This document shows positions 55,837 to 64,000 of a stretch of DNA of 64,000 bases, piece by piece. The translations under genes and the position numbers were made by a program. The stretch is from CAWEDP01 sp963807925 (GTDB lineage Bacteria > Acidobacteriota > Vicinamibacteria > Vicinamibacterales > CAVVIG01). Below the pieces are notes generated by a model that saw only the letters and a program-made list of their open reading frames with translations, was not told the origin of the DNA and searched no databases. Every line of letters starts with the position of its first letter. Position 1 is the first letter of the stretch. The DNA is taken from positions 2,542,001-2,606,000 of the forward strand of contig CAWEDP010000002.1 of the NCBI GenBank assembly GCA_963807925.1, written 5' to 3'.

Positions 55837-57243
55837 ATGGGCCGAATTCTGATCGCCGACGATCACGATGCGCTGCGTCGCGGCCTCGCCCGCGGCCTGG
55901 CCGAGGCGGGCCACGAAGTCGACGAAGCGTCGAACGGCAACGCCGCGATCGAGCGTCTGCACGACAGTCACTTCGACATCGTGCTGAGCGATCTGCGGAT
56001 GGGGGGCAGCGACGGCCTCGACGTGCTGCGGACGACCAAGGCGCTGCACCCGACGACGGCGGTGATCCTCATGACGGCGTTCGGATCGGTGACCACGGCG
56101 GTCGAGGCGATGAAGAGCGGGGCGTTCGACTACGTGCAGAAGCCGTTCGAGATCGAGGAGATGGAGGTCAAGATCGAGAAAGCGCTCGAGATGAAGCGCA
56201 TGAAGAACGAGCTCGACTACCTCCGTCACACCCAGCAGGACATCTACGAGTTCGAGCGCATCGTCGGGTCGAGCGAGGCGCTGCAGCGGGTGCTCGGCAT
56301 GGTGCGGAAGGTCGCCAAGAGCAACACCACCGTGCTGATCCGCGGCGAGACCGGCACCGGCAAGGAGCTGATTGCCGGCGCGATCCACCACAACTCGCTC
56401 CGGACGTCGCGGAACTTCGTCAAGGTGAACTGCGCGGCGCTGCAGGAGAACCTGCTCGAATCGGAGCTCTTCGGGCACGAGAAGGGCGCCTTCACCGGCG
56501 CCGACAAGCAGCGGATCGGGCGCTTCGAGCAGGCCGACGGCGGCACGCTGTTCCTGGACGAGATCGGCGACATGAGCCCCAATACGCAGGCGAAGATCCT
56601 GCGCGTGCTCCAGGAGCACGAGTTCGAGCGGCTCGGCGGCACGCGGACGCTGCGCGTCGACGTCCGGCTGATCGCCGCGACCAACCGCGACCTGTCGGCG
56701 ATGGTGCAGTCCGGCCGGTTCCGCGAGGATCTGTACTACCGGCTCAATGTCGTCTCGATCGAGATGCCGCCGCTGCGCGAGCGGAAGGACGACATCGTGC
56801 CGCTGGCGGGCTTCTTCATCCGCCGGTTCGCCGGCGAGCTGAAGAAGCGCACCGAGGGGCTGGAGATCGAGGCGCAGAAGCTGCTCATGCGGTACAACTG
56901 GCCCGGCAACATCCGCGAGCTCGAGAACGCGATCGAGCGCGCGATGCTGCTGGCCGAGGGCAGCGCCATCGCGGCCGGCGACCTCCGGCTCGGCGAGGTC
57001 TCGACGGCCGGCACCGCGCGCGATACGTCGTCGATCGTGAAGATCCCGCCGACCGGCATTCCGCTGGACGACATCGAGCGGCTGGCGCTGGTCGAAGCGC
57101 TCAAGATGTCGAACTGGGTGCAGAAGGACGCGGCCGAACTGCTGGCGATCAGCCCGCGGGTGATGAACTACAAGATCAAGACGCTCGGCATCGAGTTCCC
57201 GCGGGGCCGCCGCGCCGCGCCGATGACGCCGTCGGCCGCCTGA
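55837..57243 (+). CDS. Sigma-54-dependent response regulator (NtrC family)
   Basis: A 468-residue activator. Receiver with IADDHD and phospho-Asp52 in SDLRMGGSDG, and YVQKPFE. AAA+ with GETGTGKE, the intact GAFTGA loop, GTLFLDEIGDM and REDLYYRLNVV. The Fis-type HTH is QKDAAELLAISPRVMNYKI near the end. ATG 55837 was chosen (GAGGA about 8 nt before); a frame start at 55819 lacks a site. Partner of the PAS kinase just upstream. It could act on sigma-54 promoters such as the one at 9238-9253, but there is no direct link. Confidence 0.93.
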   Translation: MGRILIADDHDALRRGLARGLAEAGHEVDEASNGNAAIERLHDSHFDIVLSDLRMGGSDGLDVLRTTKALHPTTAVILMTAFGSVTTAVEAMKSGAFDYVQKPFEIEEMEVKIEKALEMKRMKNELDYLRHTQQDIYEFERIVGSSEALQRVLGMVRKVAKSNTTVLIRGETGTGKELIAGAIHHNSLRTSRNFVKVNCAALQENLLESELFGHEKGAFTGADKQRIGRFEQADGGTLFLDEIGDMSPNTQAKILRVLQEHEFERLGGTRTLRVDVRLIAATNRDLSAMVQSGRFREDLYYRLNVVSIEMPPLRERKDDIVPLAGFFIRRFAGELKKRTEGLEIEAQKLLMRYNWPGNIRELENAIERAMLLAEGSAIAAGDLRLGEVSTAGTARDTSSIVKIPPTGIPLDDIERLALVEALKMSNWVQKDAAELLAISPRVMNYKIKTLGIEFPRGRRAAPMTPSAA

Positions 57244-57246
57244 GGC

Positions 57247-57264
57247 GCGGAGTCCTCACTCCGC
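57247..57264. terminator. Hairpin between convergent NtrC-type regulator and xerC
   Basis: GCGGAGT, loop CCTC, ACTCCGC: a perfect 7-bp stem in the 12-nt gap and the first bases of the xerC stop region. It can fold in both transcripts. No T tract follows. Confidence 0.45.
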
Positions 57265-58260
57265 CTTCGCGCGGGGGTGCGCCTTGCGGTACACCTCGAG
57301 CAGCTGCGCGGCGTTCACGTGCGTGTAGCGCTGGGTGGTGCTCAACCGGGCGTGGCCGAGCAGCTCCTGAATGGCGCGCAGGTCGGCCCCGCGCTGCAGC
57401 AGGTGCGTCGCGAACGAGTGACGCAGGGCGTGGGGAGCAATCCCGGCGCGCGTGCTGGTCGCCGTCACGTACCGTTTCACGAGCCGGTCCACGCTGCGGA
57501 CGGTCAGCCGCGTGCCCCGATAGTTGACGAACAACGGCTCCTCGGCCCGATCGTCCGCCTGTCGCGGCGAGCGTCGCCGGCCCGGCGTGACTCGCGGTCG
57601 CCGGAGTCGCGAGCGGGCCGCCCCGTCCGACGGTCCGCCCGCCGCCGCACCCACGACGATCCGCTCCCGCTCCTTCAGGTACGCCTGAACCGCGCGCGCC
57701 GCGCTGGAGTTGAACGGCACGATCCGCGGCTTGCCGCCCTTGCCCAGGACGCGCACCATGCGCGCGCTCAGGTTCAGATCGTCCAGATCGAGGCCGACCA
57801 GCTCGCTGAGACGCAGCCCTGACGCGTAGAACAGCTCCAGAATGGCGCGATCGCGGCGGCCGAGCGGCGCATCGTCGGGCGCGGTGACGAGCGCGACCAT
57901 CTCGGATTCCGAGAGGTGCGCAGGCATCCGCACCTCGCGTTTCGGGGTGCGCACGAGCGCGCCGGCATCGCCGTCGACGAGGCCCTCGCGCCGGAGATAG
58001 CGGAGGAAGGTGCGCGCCGCCGCCAGCTTGCGCGCGGAGGTCGCGCGCGACTGGCCGTCCTCGTGCAGCGCGGCGAGAAAGGCGCGGATGGCCGCGCGAT
58101 CCAGGTGCGACGGCTCGAGATCGCGCCCGGTGAGGCCCACCTGGCGCGCCGCGTGCGCGAGAAACTGGGACACGTCGCTCTGGTAGGCGCGCACCGTGTG
58201 CGGCGACGCGTTGCGGTTCAGCCGCAGGAACTCCAGAAAGCCCTTCACGTGATCGAGCAT
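57256..58260 (-). CDS. xerC: Tyrosine recombinase XerC
   Basis: A 334-residue site-specific recombinase that resolves chromosome dimers at dif with XerD. The SAM-like N-terminal domain is HTVRAYQSDVSQFLAH; catalytic residues are Arg150 (ASGLRLSEL), Lys174 (LGKGGKPR), His277 and Arg280 (HALRHSFATHLL), His303 (GHARLSTT) and Tyr312 (QRYTHV). It has an Arg/Pro-rich insertion of about 30 residues (205-240) between the beta sheet Lys and FVNYRGTRLTV, absent from standard XerC. ATG 58260 is taken from the N-terminal homology. Lies downstream of trmFO in the typical topA-trmFO-xerC order. Confidence 0.93.
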   Translation of the reverse strand: MLDHVKGFLEFLRLNRNASPHTVRAYQSDVSQFLAHAARQVGLTGRDLEPSHLDRAAIRAFLAALHEDGQSRATSARKLAAARTFLRYLRREGLVDGDAGALVRTPKREVRMPAHLSESEMVALVTAPDDAPLGRRDRAILELFYASGLRLSELVGLDLDDLNLSARMVRVLGKGGKPRIVPFNSSAARAVQAYLKERERIVVGAAAGGPSDGAARSRLRRPRVTPGRRRSPRQADDRAEEPLFVNYRGTRLTVRSVDRLVKRYVTATSTRAGIAPHALRHSFATHLLQRGADLRAIQELLGHARLSTTQRYTHVNAAQLLEVYRKAHPRAKAE

Positions 58261-58298
58261 TCCCCGCTCGCCGGGCGACGGCGGGCGGCGAGCGGGCC

Positions 58299-59774
58299 TC
58301 ACGCGGGGCCCGTCCGACGGGCGGAAGGCGACAGGACGGCTCCCTCTTCCACGCCGCGCGCTTCGATCCGATCGATCCAGCGCGCGAGATCGTCGAGGGC
58401 TCGAGCCGACAGCGCCTGTTTGCGCGCCAGCCTCCCGCCAGCCGTCCGCTCCGCCGCCCCGAGCGGCGGCATGATGCCGAAGGTGATGTTCGACGGCTCG
58501 TAGTGTCGGGGATCGGCATGCGAGACGTAGTAGCCGAGCGCGCCGATCGCGGTCGTCCGTGGAGGCGCCGCGATCGGGTCGCCGAGCGCCAGCGCCGCCG
58601 CGTGTCGCCCCGCCATCAACCCGGACGCCGCCGATTCGACGTACCCCTCGACGCCCGACATCTGCCCGGCGAAGAACAACGCGGAGCGCCCGCGCACCTG
58701 CCACGTCTCGTCGAGGACGTCGGGGCCGTTCACGTACGTGTTGCGGTGGACCATCCCGAAGCGCACGAACTCGGCCCGCTCCAGCCCGGGAATCAGCCGC
58801 AGCACGCGACCCTGCTCGCTCCATTTCAGCTGGGTCTGGAAGCCGACCAGGCTGTAATGGTCGCCGGCGAGGTTGTCCTGGCGGAGTTGCACGACGGCGT
58901 ACGGCGGCCGGCCGCCGCGCGGATCGATCAGGCCGACCGGCTTCATCGGTCCGAAGCGCAGCGTCTCGCGGCCGCGATGGGCCATCACCTCGATCGGCAG
59001 ACAGCCCTCGAAGAAGCGCTCCCGGTCGAAATCGTGCACGGTGGCCGATTCGGCGCCCACCAGCGCCTCGTGGAACCGATCGTATTCCTCGCGCGTGAGC
59101 GGACAGTTCAGATAGTCGCCCTGCCCGTCGTCCACGCCGCAGGATTGATCCGGCCCAAGCGCGACACCACCGGCACGCGGCGCTCCACTGTCGGGAGCGT
59201 CCGCCGGCCGGCCCAGGCTCCGGTTCCATCGCGACGCGCGAAACACCCTGCTCCGATCGATCGACCCGGCCAGCACGATCGGGCTGATGGCGTCGTAGAA
59301 GTACAGGTGCTCGCGTCCGACGAGCGCGGAAATCGCCGCCGACAGCGCGTCCGAGGTGAGGGGGCCCGTCGCCACGATCACCGGCGCGTCGGCGCGCGCG
59401 TCGGGAATCGCGCGGATTTCTTCGCGCACGATCGTGACGAGCGGATGCGCCGACAGCGCCGCCGTGATCGTCTCGGCGAAGCGCTCGCGATCCACCGCCA
59501 GCGCCGCGCCGGCCGGCACGCGGCTCGCCTCCGCCGCGCGCATCACCAGCGAGCCGAGGCGCCGCATCTCTTCTTTCAGCAGGCCGACGGCGTTGTCGAG
59601 CTTGTCGCCGCGAAACGAATTGCTGCACACCAGCTCGGCGAGCCGGTCGCTCTTGTGGACCGCGGTTCCGCGTACCGGCCGCATCTCGTACAGCACGACG
59701 CGGACGCCGCGGGAGGCCGTCTGCCACGCGGCTTCGGATCCGGCGAGACCGCCGCCGACCACGCGAACGGCCAT
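58299..59774 (-). CDS. trmFO: Folate/FAD-dependent tRNA uracil-54 methyltransferase TrmFO
   Basis: A 491-residue flavoprotein that methylates U54 of the tRNA T loop from methylenetetrahydrofolate. VVGGGLAGSEAAW is the FAD-binding motif (4-16), SDRLAELVCSNSFRGD and FAGQMSGVEGYVESAASGL are family signatures, and the C-terminal LGYYVSHADPRHYEPSNITF is complete. It is ~50 residues longer than usual because of an insert of Asp/Gly/Ala residues (about 185-220). The ATG overlaps the topA stop by 4 nt (ATGA). Confidence 0.94.
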   Translation of the reverse strand: MAVRVVGGGLAGSEAAWQTASRGVRVVLYEMRPVRGTAVHKSDRLAELVCSNSFRGDKLDNAVGLLKEEMRRLGSLVMRAAEASRVPAGAALAVDRERFAETITAALSAHPLVTIVREEIRAIPDARADAPVIVATGPLTSDALSAAISALVGREHLYFYDAISPIVLAGSIDRSRVFRASRWNRSLGRPADAPDSGAPRAGGVALGPDQSCGVDDGQGDYLNCPLTREEYDRFHEALVGAESATVHDFDRERFFEGCLPIEVMAHRGRETLRFGPMKPVGLIDPRGGRPPYAVVQLRQDNLAGDHYSLVGFQTQLKWSEQGRVLRLIPGLERAEFVRFGMVHRNTYVNGPDVLDETWQVRGRSALFFAGQMSGVEGYVESAASGLMAGRHAAALALGDPIAAPPRTTAIGALGYYVSHADPRHYEPSNITFGIMPPLGAAERTAGGRLARKQALSARALDDLARWIDRIEARGVEEGAVLSPSARRTGPA

Positions 59775-62509
59775 CAGTGAACGTTCTTTCGGCCGGCGGA
59801 CCTGCGTGTGGCGATCCGCGGCGGTTTGCCGGCGACGGCCGGTGCGCCCGGGGCGGAGGCTGCTCCGCGCGCCACCCGCCGCGACGAGCCGCGGGCGCGG
59901 CGCCCGCGAGCGGGCCTGGCGGGCGCGCTGCGGCGCGCCTCGATGAGCGCGTGCGCGTCTTCGAGCGAGAGCGCCGCCGGATCCAGGTGCCGCGGGATGG
60001 AGGCGTTGGTCTCCCCGTCGGTCACGTAGGGGCCGTACCGGCCCTCGAGCACCTGCAGCGGCGCGGCGCCGTTGGCGCCCTCGATCCGCCGGATCACGCG
60101 TGTGGCCGCCGCCTGCCGCCCGCGCCGCTTCGGCTCGGCCAGGAGCGCCAGCGCGCGATCGAGCTCGATCGTGAAGAGATCGTCGTCCGCCGCGAGCGAG
60201 CGGTAGTCGTCGCCGTGCCGCACGTACGGACCGAAGCGGCCGAGCCCCGCCACGACCGGCTGGCCCGATTCGGGGTGCGGCCCGAGATCGCGCGGCAGGT
60301 CGAGCAGCTTCAGCGCGTCCTCGAGGGTTACCGTCGATTCGGTCAGGCCGGGCGTCAGCGAGGCGCGCTTCGGTTTGTCCTTCGATCCGCGCTCCGGCGT
60401 CTCGCCGAGCTGCACGTACGCGCCGAAGCGGCCGTGGATGGCGTACACGTTCTGGGCGGTCTTCGGATCGACGCCGACCGCGCGGGGGCCCTCCGCCTTC
60501 GCGCGGATGAACGCCATCGCCTTGTCCACCGTGAGATCGGCCGGCGCCACCGAGGGCGGCAGCGACGCGGTCCGTCCGGGACCGCCCTCGCCGAGCTGCA
60601 GGAACGGTCCGTAGCGGCCGATGCGCACGCACACGGTATCGCCCGAGTCCGGATCCGCGCCGATTTCGATCAGCGGATAGTCCGCCCGCTCCTCCGCCTG
60701 CTTCACCGCGTCCTCGAGGCCGCGATGGTGCGTGTCCCCGCGGTAGAACTGGCGGATGAAGTCGAGCCACTCGCGCTCGCCGCGTGAAATCTGGTCGAGA
60801 TCCTCCTCCATCTCCGCCGTGAACTCGACGTCGACCAGGTCGCCGAAGTGCCCGCGCAGCAGGCGCGTCACGGCGAACGCCGTGAAGCTCGGGACGAGCG
60901 CCTTGCCCTGGCGGACGATGTACCCGCGGCGCTCGATCGTGCCGATGGTGGCGGCGTAGGTGGACGGCCGGCCGATGCCGAGCCGCTCCAGCTCCTTGAT
61001 GAGCGACGCTTCGGTGTACCGCGCCGGCGGCGTCGTCTCGTGCCGTTTCGGCTCGAGTCCGACAATGCGCACGCGCGCGTCGGGCCGGCGCTCGACGCGC
61101 TCGCCGACAGTGAGCTTGGGGAGCAGGGTTTCCCGCTCCTCGAGCTCCGCCGCCGGATCGTCGCTGCCTTCGACGTACGCGCGGCGGAATCCGGCGAACT
61201 CGATCGCCTTGCCCGACGCGGTGAAGACGGCCGTCTCGTCGGCCGCGCCCCGGCCCGAGACTTCCACCGTGGTGCGCAGCACCCGCGCGTCGACCATCTG
61301 CGACGCCATCGTCCGCTTCCAGATGAGCTCGTAGACCCGCAGATCGTCGCGGTCGAGCGAGGATTCCATCGACGCGGGCGTGTGGCTGAAGTCCGACGGC
61401 CGAATCGCTTCGTGCGCTTCCTGGGCGTTCTTCACCTTCGTCGCGTACCGGCGCGGGCCGGTGTAGTACGCGTCGCCGAACATCTCGCGGATCGCCGCGG
61501 CCGACTCCGCCAGCGCCTTGTCGCTGAGCGTCGTGGAATCGGTGCGGTGATAGGAGATGTGGCCGTCCTGGAACAGCCGCTGCGCGGTGTGCATCGTGCG
61601 CTCGGTCGAGAACCCGAGCTTGCGGCTCGCCTCCTGCGTCAGCGTGGAGGTGGTGAACGGCGGCGCCGGACGTTCGACGCCCGGCTTCTCCTCCACCGCG
61701 GTCACCGTCCACGGCACGTGCGCCCAGAGGGCGTCCACCAGGGCGCGGCCGTCGGCCTCCGAGAGCACGCGGGCGTTCCTGCCGGTCAGCTCGCCCTTCG
61801 CGTCGAAGTCCTTGCCGGTCGCCACACGCGCCGGACCGAGCCGCGCCAGCGTGGCGACGAACTCGCGGTCGTCGCCCGACAACCGCGCTTCGAGATCCCA
61901 GTAGGTGGCGGCTCTGAACGCGAGGCGCTCCTCCTCGCGATCCACGATCAGGCGGACGGCGACGCTCTGGACGCGGCCGGCGCTCAACCCGGTCTGCACC
62001 TTCTTCCAGAGGACGGGCGACACGGTATAGCCGTACAGCCGGTCCAGAATGCGCCGGCTCTCCTGCGCGCGCACCAGGTTCTCGTTGACCTCGTGGCCGT
62101 CGCTCACGGCCTGGCGGATCGCAGCCTCGGTGATCTCGTGAAAGACGATGCGCTTGACCGGCACCTTCGGCTTCAGCACCTCCTTCAGATGCCAGCTGAT
62201 CGACTCGCCCTCGCGATCGGGATCGGTCGCGAGAATCACCTCCGACGCCCCCTTCAGGGCCGCCTTGAGCGCCTGCACGTATTTCCGCTTGTCGTTCGGC
62301 ACGACGTAATAGGGCGTGAAGTCGCCGTCGGTGTCGACGCCGAGGCGGCCCCATTTCTTCTTCCGGATTTCGTCGGGGATCTCGTCGGCCGACTCGGGCA
62401 GATCGCGCACGTGGCCGTAGCTCGCCCGCACGTCGTACCCGTCCTTCAGGATGCGTTCGATCGTCCGCGCCTTCGCCGGCGATTCGACGATCACCAGTCG
62501 TTTGGACAT
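59774..62509 (-). CDS. topA: DNA topoisomerase I
   Basis: A 911-residue type IA topoisomerase that relaxes negative supercoils. Toprim domain KRLVIVESPAKART and TDPDREGESISWH (acidic triad), active-site Tyr320 in GHISYHRTDSTTL, GLSAGRVQSVAVR before it. The C-terminal third has four or five copies of the topoisomerase C-terminal repeat (for example GRYGPFLQLGE, GRFGAYVQLGE, GRFGPYVRHGDD, GRYGPYVTDG) instead of C4 zinc fingers, followed by an Arg/Ala-rich tail. The ATG at 62509 starts 11 nt after the dprA stop. Confidence 0.96.
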   Translation of the reverse strand: MSKRLVIVESPAKARTIERILKDGYDVRASYGHVRDLPESADEIPDEIRKKKWGRLGVDTDGDFTPYYVVPNDKRKYVQALKAALKGASEVILATDPDREGESISWHLKEVLKPKVPVKRIVFHEITEAAIRQAVSDGHEVNENLVRAQESRRILDRLYGYTVSPVLWKKVQTGLSAGRVQSVAVRLIVDREEERLAFRAATYWDLEARLSGDDREFVATLARLGPARVATGKDFDAKGELTGRNARVLSEADGRALVDALWAHVPWTVTAVEEKPGVERPAPPFTTSTLTQEASRKLGFSTERTMHTAQRLFQDGHISYHRTDSTTLSDKALAESAAAIREMFGDAYYTGPRRYATKVKNAQEAHEAIRPSDFSHTPASMESSLDRDDLRVYELIWKRTMASQMVDARVLRTTVEVSGRGAADETAVFTASGKAIEFAGFRRAYVEGSDDPAAELEERETLLPKLTVGERVERRPDARVRIVGLEPKRHETTPPARYTEASLIKELERLGIGRPSTYAATIGTIERRGYIVRQGKALVPSFTAFAVTRLLRGHFGDLVDVEFTAEMEEDLDQISRGEREWLDFIRQFYRGDTHHRGLEDAVKQAEERADYPLIEIGADPDSGDTVCVRIGRYGPFLQLGEGGPGRTASLPPSVAPADLTVDKAMAFIRAKAEGPRAVGVDPKTAQNVYAIHGRFGAYVQLGETPERGSKDKPKRASLTPGLTESTVTLEDALKLLDLPRDLGPHPESGQPVVAGLGRFGPYVRHGDDYRSLAADDDLFTIELDRALALLAEPKRRGRQAAATRVIRRIEGANGAAPLQVLEGRYGPYVTDGETNASIPRHLDPAALSLEDAHALIEARRSAPARPARGRRARGSSRRVARGAASAPGAPAVAGKPPRIATRRSAGRKNVH

Positions 62510-62520
62510 TCCTGTTCACC

Positions 62521-63600
62521 CTAGCACGTTCTGTCAATTCGAACGAACCGCCCGCCGCCGACGCGCGCCACCGCTCCCTCCAACTCGAGCTCGAGCAGGC
62601 GCGGCAGCACCCGGGTCACGGCGAGGCCCGACCGCTCGGAGATCGCGTCCACGTCGCAGGCGTCGCCGGGCGTCAACGCCCGGAGCACGGGATCGGACAC
62701 CTGCGCCGGCGGCCTCGTCGAACCGGCGGCGCGCGGCCCGGCGCCGCCGGCCCATGCGTAGCCGCCGAAGAGCTCGTCCAGGATGTCGTCCGCGGTCTCG
62801 ACAATCGTGGCGCCGTCCCGCAGCAGCGCGTGCCCGCCCTTGTTGCGTCCGCTCAGGACGTTGCCGGGCACGGCCAGGACGTCGCGCCCCTGGTCGAGCG
62901 CAGAGCGCGCGGTGATGAGCGACCCGCTCCGCTCCCCCGCCTCGACGACGACGACGGCCCGCGACAGGCCGCTGATGATGCGGTTGCGCTGCGGGAAGAA
63001 GCGCGGCAACGGCGGCGTGCCGGGCGCGAGCTCGCTGACGATCAGGCCGCGCGCCTCGATGGCCTGCGAGAGCGGCGCGTGTTCGGCCGGATACACGATG
63101 TCGGCGCCGCATCCGAGCACGGCGATGGTCCACCCCGCCGACAGCGCGCCGCGATGCGCCGCCGAATCGACGCCCCGCGCCAGCCCGCTGACGACGGCCA
63201 CTCCGCGCGCGGCCAGATCCGTCCCGAGCCGCTCGGCCACCTCGAGCGCATAGGGCGACGCCGCGCGCGATCCGACGATCGCCACCGCCGGGACGCGGAG
63301 GGCGTCGAGCGCGCCGCGCGTCCACAGGACCGGCGGCGGATCGACGATCGCCGCCAGCATCGGCGGGTAGTCGGGATCGTTCCATGACGTGGGCCGCAGC
63401 CGCTGGCGGGCGCCGCGGAGGAGCGCCAGCCTCGCCCGCTCCATCAGCGCCGAGGGCTTGCCGGGCTCGGCCGGCCAGCGCGCCGCGGCGATGGCATCGA
63501 GCGCTGCCGCCGCGGTGTCACCGGCCCGCAGCCGCTCGCCGACATCTTTCCACGTGTGCACGGGGAGCAGCGAGAGGGCGACAAACGCGGGATCGATCAT
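62521..63600 (-). CDS. dprA: DNA-processing protein DprA
   Basis: A 359-residue DprA/Smf protein that binds ssDNA and loads RecA during uptake. The Rossmann core shows VAIVGSRAASPYALEVAERL, VVSGLARGVDSAAHRGAL and IAVLGCGADIVYPAEH. EAGERSGSLITARSALDQGR and AVPGNVLSGRNKGGHALL follow. A winged-helix C-terminal domain (LTPGDACDVDAISERSGLAV) is present. Start is ATG 63600. First gene of dprA-topA-trmFO-xerC. Confidence 0.95.
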   Translation of the reverse strand: MIDPAFVALSLLPVHTWKDVGERLRAGDTAAAALDAIAAARWPAEPGKPSALMERARLALLRGARQRLRPTSWNDPDYPPMLAAIVDPPPVLWTRGALDALRVPAVAIVGSRAASPYALEVAERLGTDLAARGVAVVSGLARGVDSAAHRGALSAGWTIAVLGCGADIVYPAEHAPLSQAIEARGLIVSELAPGTPPLPRFFPQRNRIISGLSRAVVVVEAGERSGSLITARSALDQGRDVLAVPGNVLSGRNKGGHALLRDGATIVETADDILDELFGGYAWAGGAGPRAAGSTRPPAQVSDPVLRALTPGDACDVDAISERSGLAVTRVLPRLLELELEGAVARVGGGRFVRIDRTC

Positions 63601-63804
63601 GAGCGCGCCTCGGCGGCCTGGACGCGCCTCGAGACACCAAGAGGCCGCAACCGCCGCACCGTGGGCGCGGGGCCCGACCTCCTGACGTCAATTGTAGACC
63701 GAGATCGAAAATCCGCGGTCCGCGGACGCGCGAACGTAAGGAATTCAGCACGATCTTGCATGGCATCTTCATTGCTTCCGCGCATGCGGGACATGGCAAA
63801 TGCC

Positions 63805-63833
63805 TTGTCACGACACCACCCAGCGGCTATAGT
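63805..63833 (+). promoter_or_regulatory. Promoter for the right-edge gene
   Basis: TTGTCA (63805-63810), 17-nt spacer, TATAGT (63828-63833): both boxes 5 of 6 to consensus. Transcription would start near 63840 and the ATG is at 63851, leaving about 11 nt of leader with no purine-rich ribosome-binding site. Confidence 0.65.
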
Positions 63834-63850
63834 TTGAGCGTAACCCTGTC

Positions 63851-64000
63851 ATGAATCGACTCATCGGGTGCCTCGTGCTCGTGACGGCGAGCGTGTCGGC
63901 TGCGCCGGCACGGGCCGACGCGCGTTCGGACGCGAAGTCGCAGGTCAACTTCGGCATCAATGTCGCCCAGCGCGGACTCTGGCGCGAGGCCATCTACCGA
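63851..64000 (+). CDS. Secreted protein, N-terminal fragment, possible TPR protein
   Basis: Only the first 50 codons are in the window: MNRLIGCLVLVTASVSAAPA, a signal peptide ending near ARAD, then a polar stretch and VNFGINVAQRGLWREAIYR. The last part has the look of a TPR helix (Gly, Ala, hydrophobic spacing W-REAIYR), common in acidobacterial lipoproteins and secreted proteins. The rest lies outside. It follows the promoter at 63805-63833. Confidence 0.6.
   Translation, partial: MNRLIGCLVLVTASVSAAPARADARSDAKSQVNFGINVAQRGLWREAIYR

Overview
The window is a 64 kb piece of a high-GC (roughly two thirds G+C), Gram-negative-type chromosome. The outer-membrane machinery (Omp85 protein, TamB, Wza/Wzc, beta-barrels), a B12-dependent ribonucleotide reductase, many sigma-54 activators and a dprA-topA-trmFO-xerC block fit an acidobacterium, perhaps Vicinamibacteria. 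That placement is inferred from gene content; no 16S or tRNA gene was found here.

Layout. 1-9.2 kb (minus): an exopolysaccharide operon, read as beta-barrel protein, Wza, Wzc tyrosine kinase, VanZ-LamG membrane protein, GDP-fucose synthase, GT2 glycosyltransferase, O-antigen ligase-like polymerase (cut by the window edge). A sigma-54-like promoter lies in front. 9.5-20.5 kb: small units: methyltransferase, ribosomal protein L31, the MrfA/MrfB DNA-repair pair, an amino-acid permease, SDR, DUF547, hydrolase, PRC-barrel-like and DinB-like proteins. 20.5-28 kb: nrdJ with its promoter and a probable NrdR box, a structured non-coding stretch, and a lipoprotein/histidine kinase/NtrC-type regulator operon. 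28-44.3 kb (mostly minus): a CPBP protease on plus, then a long co-directional series. In the order transcribed it is HslV, HslU, an FN3 lipoprotein, transaldolase, three acyl-CoA carboxylase subunits, TamB, an Omp85/TamA-like protein and a SurA-N-like protein. 44.5-57.2 kb: a PEGA protein, a permease, an ECF sigma/anti-sigma group, a histidine kinase / HTH-receiver / ABC-F operon, and a second kinase with an NtrC regulator. 57.2-63.6 kb (minus): dprA-topA-trmFO-xerC. A signal-peptide protein begins at the right edge.

Three genes carry single frame breaks (O-antigen ligase, wza, nrdJ), all within the first 21 kb. They may be real lesions, a slippage switch (a 7-bp tandem repeat in the ligase) or consensus errors. 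The parts I found most unusual are the kinase / HTH-receiver / ABC-F operon, the structured non-coding region upstream of nrdJ, the inverted repeat abutting the carboxyltransferase start, and the VanZ-LamG fusion. No CRISPR array, intact insertion sequence, tRNA or rRNA was seen.
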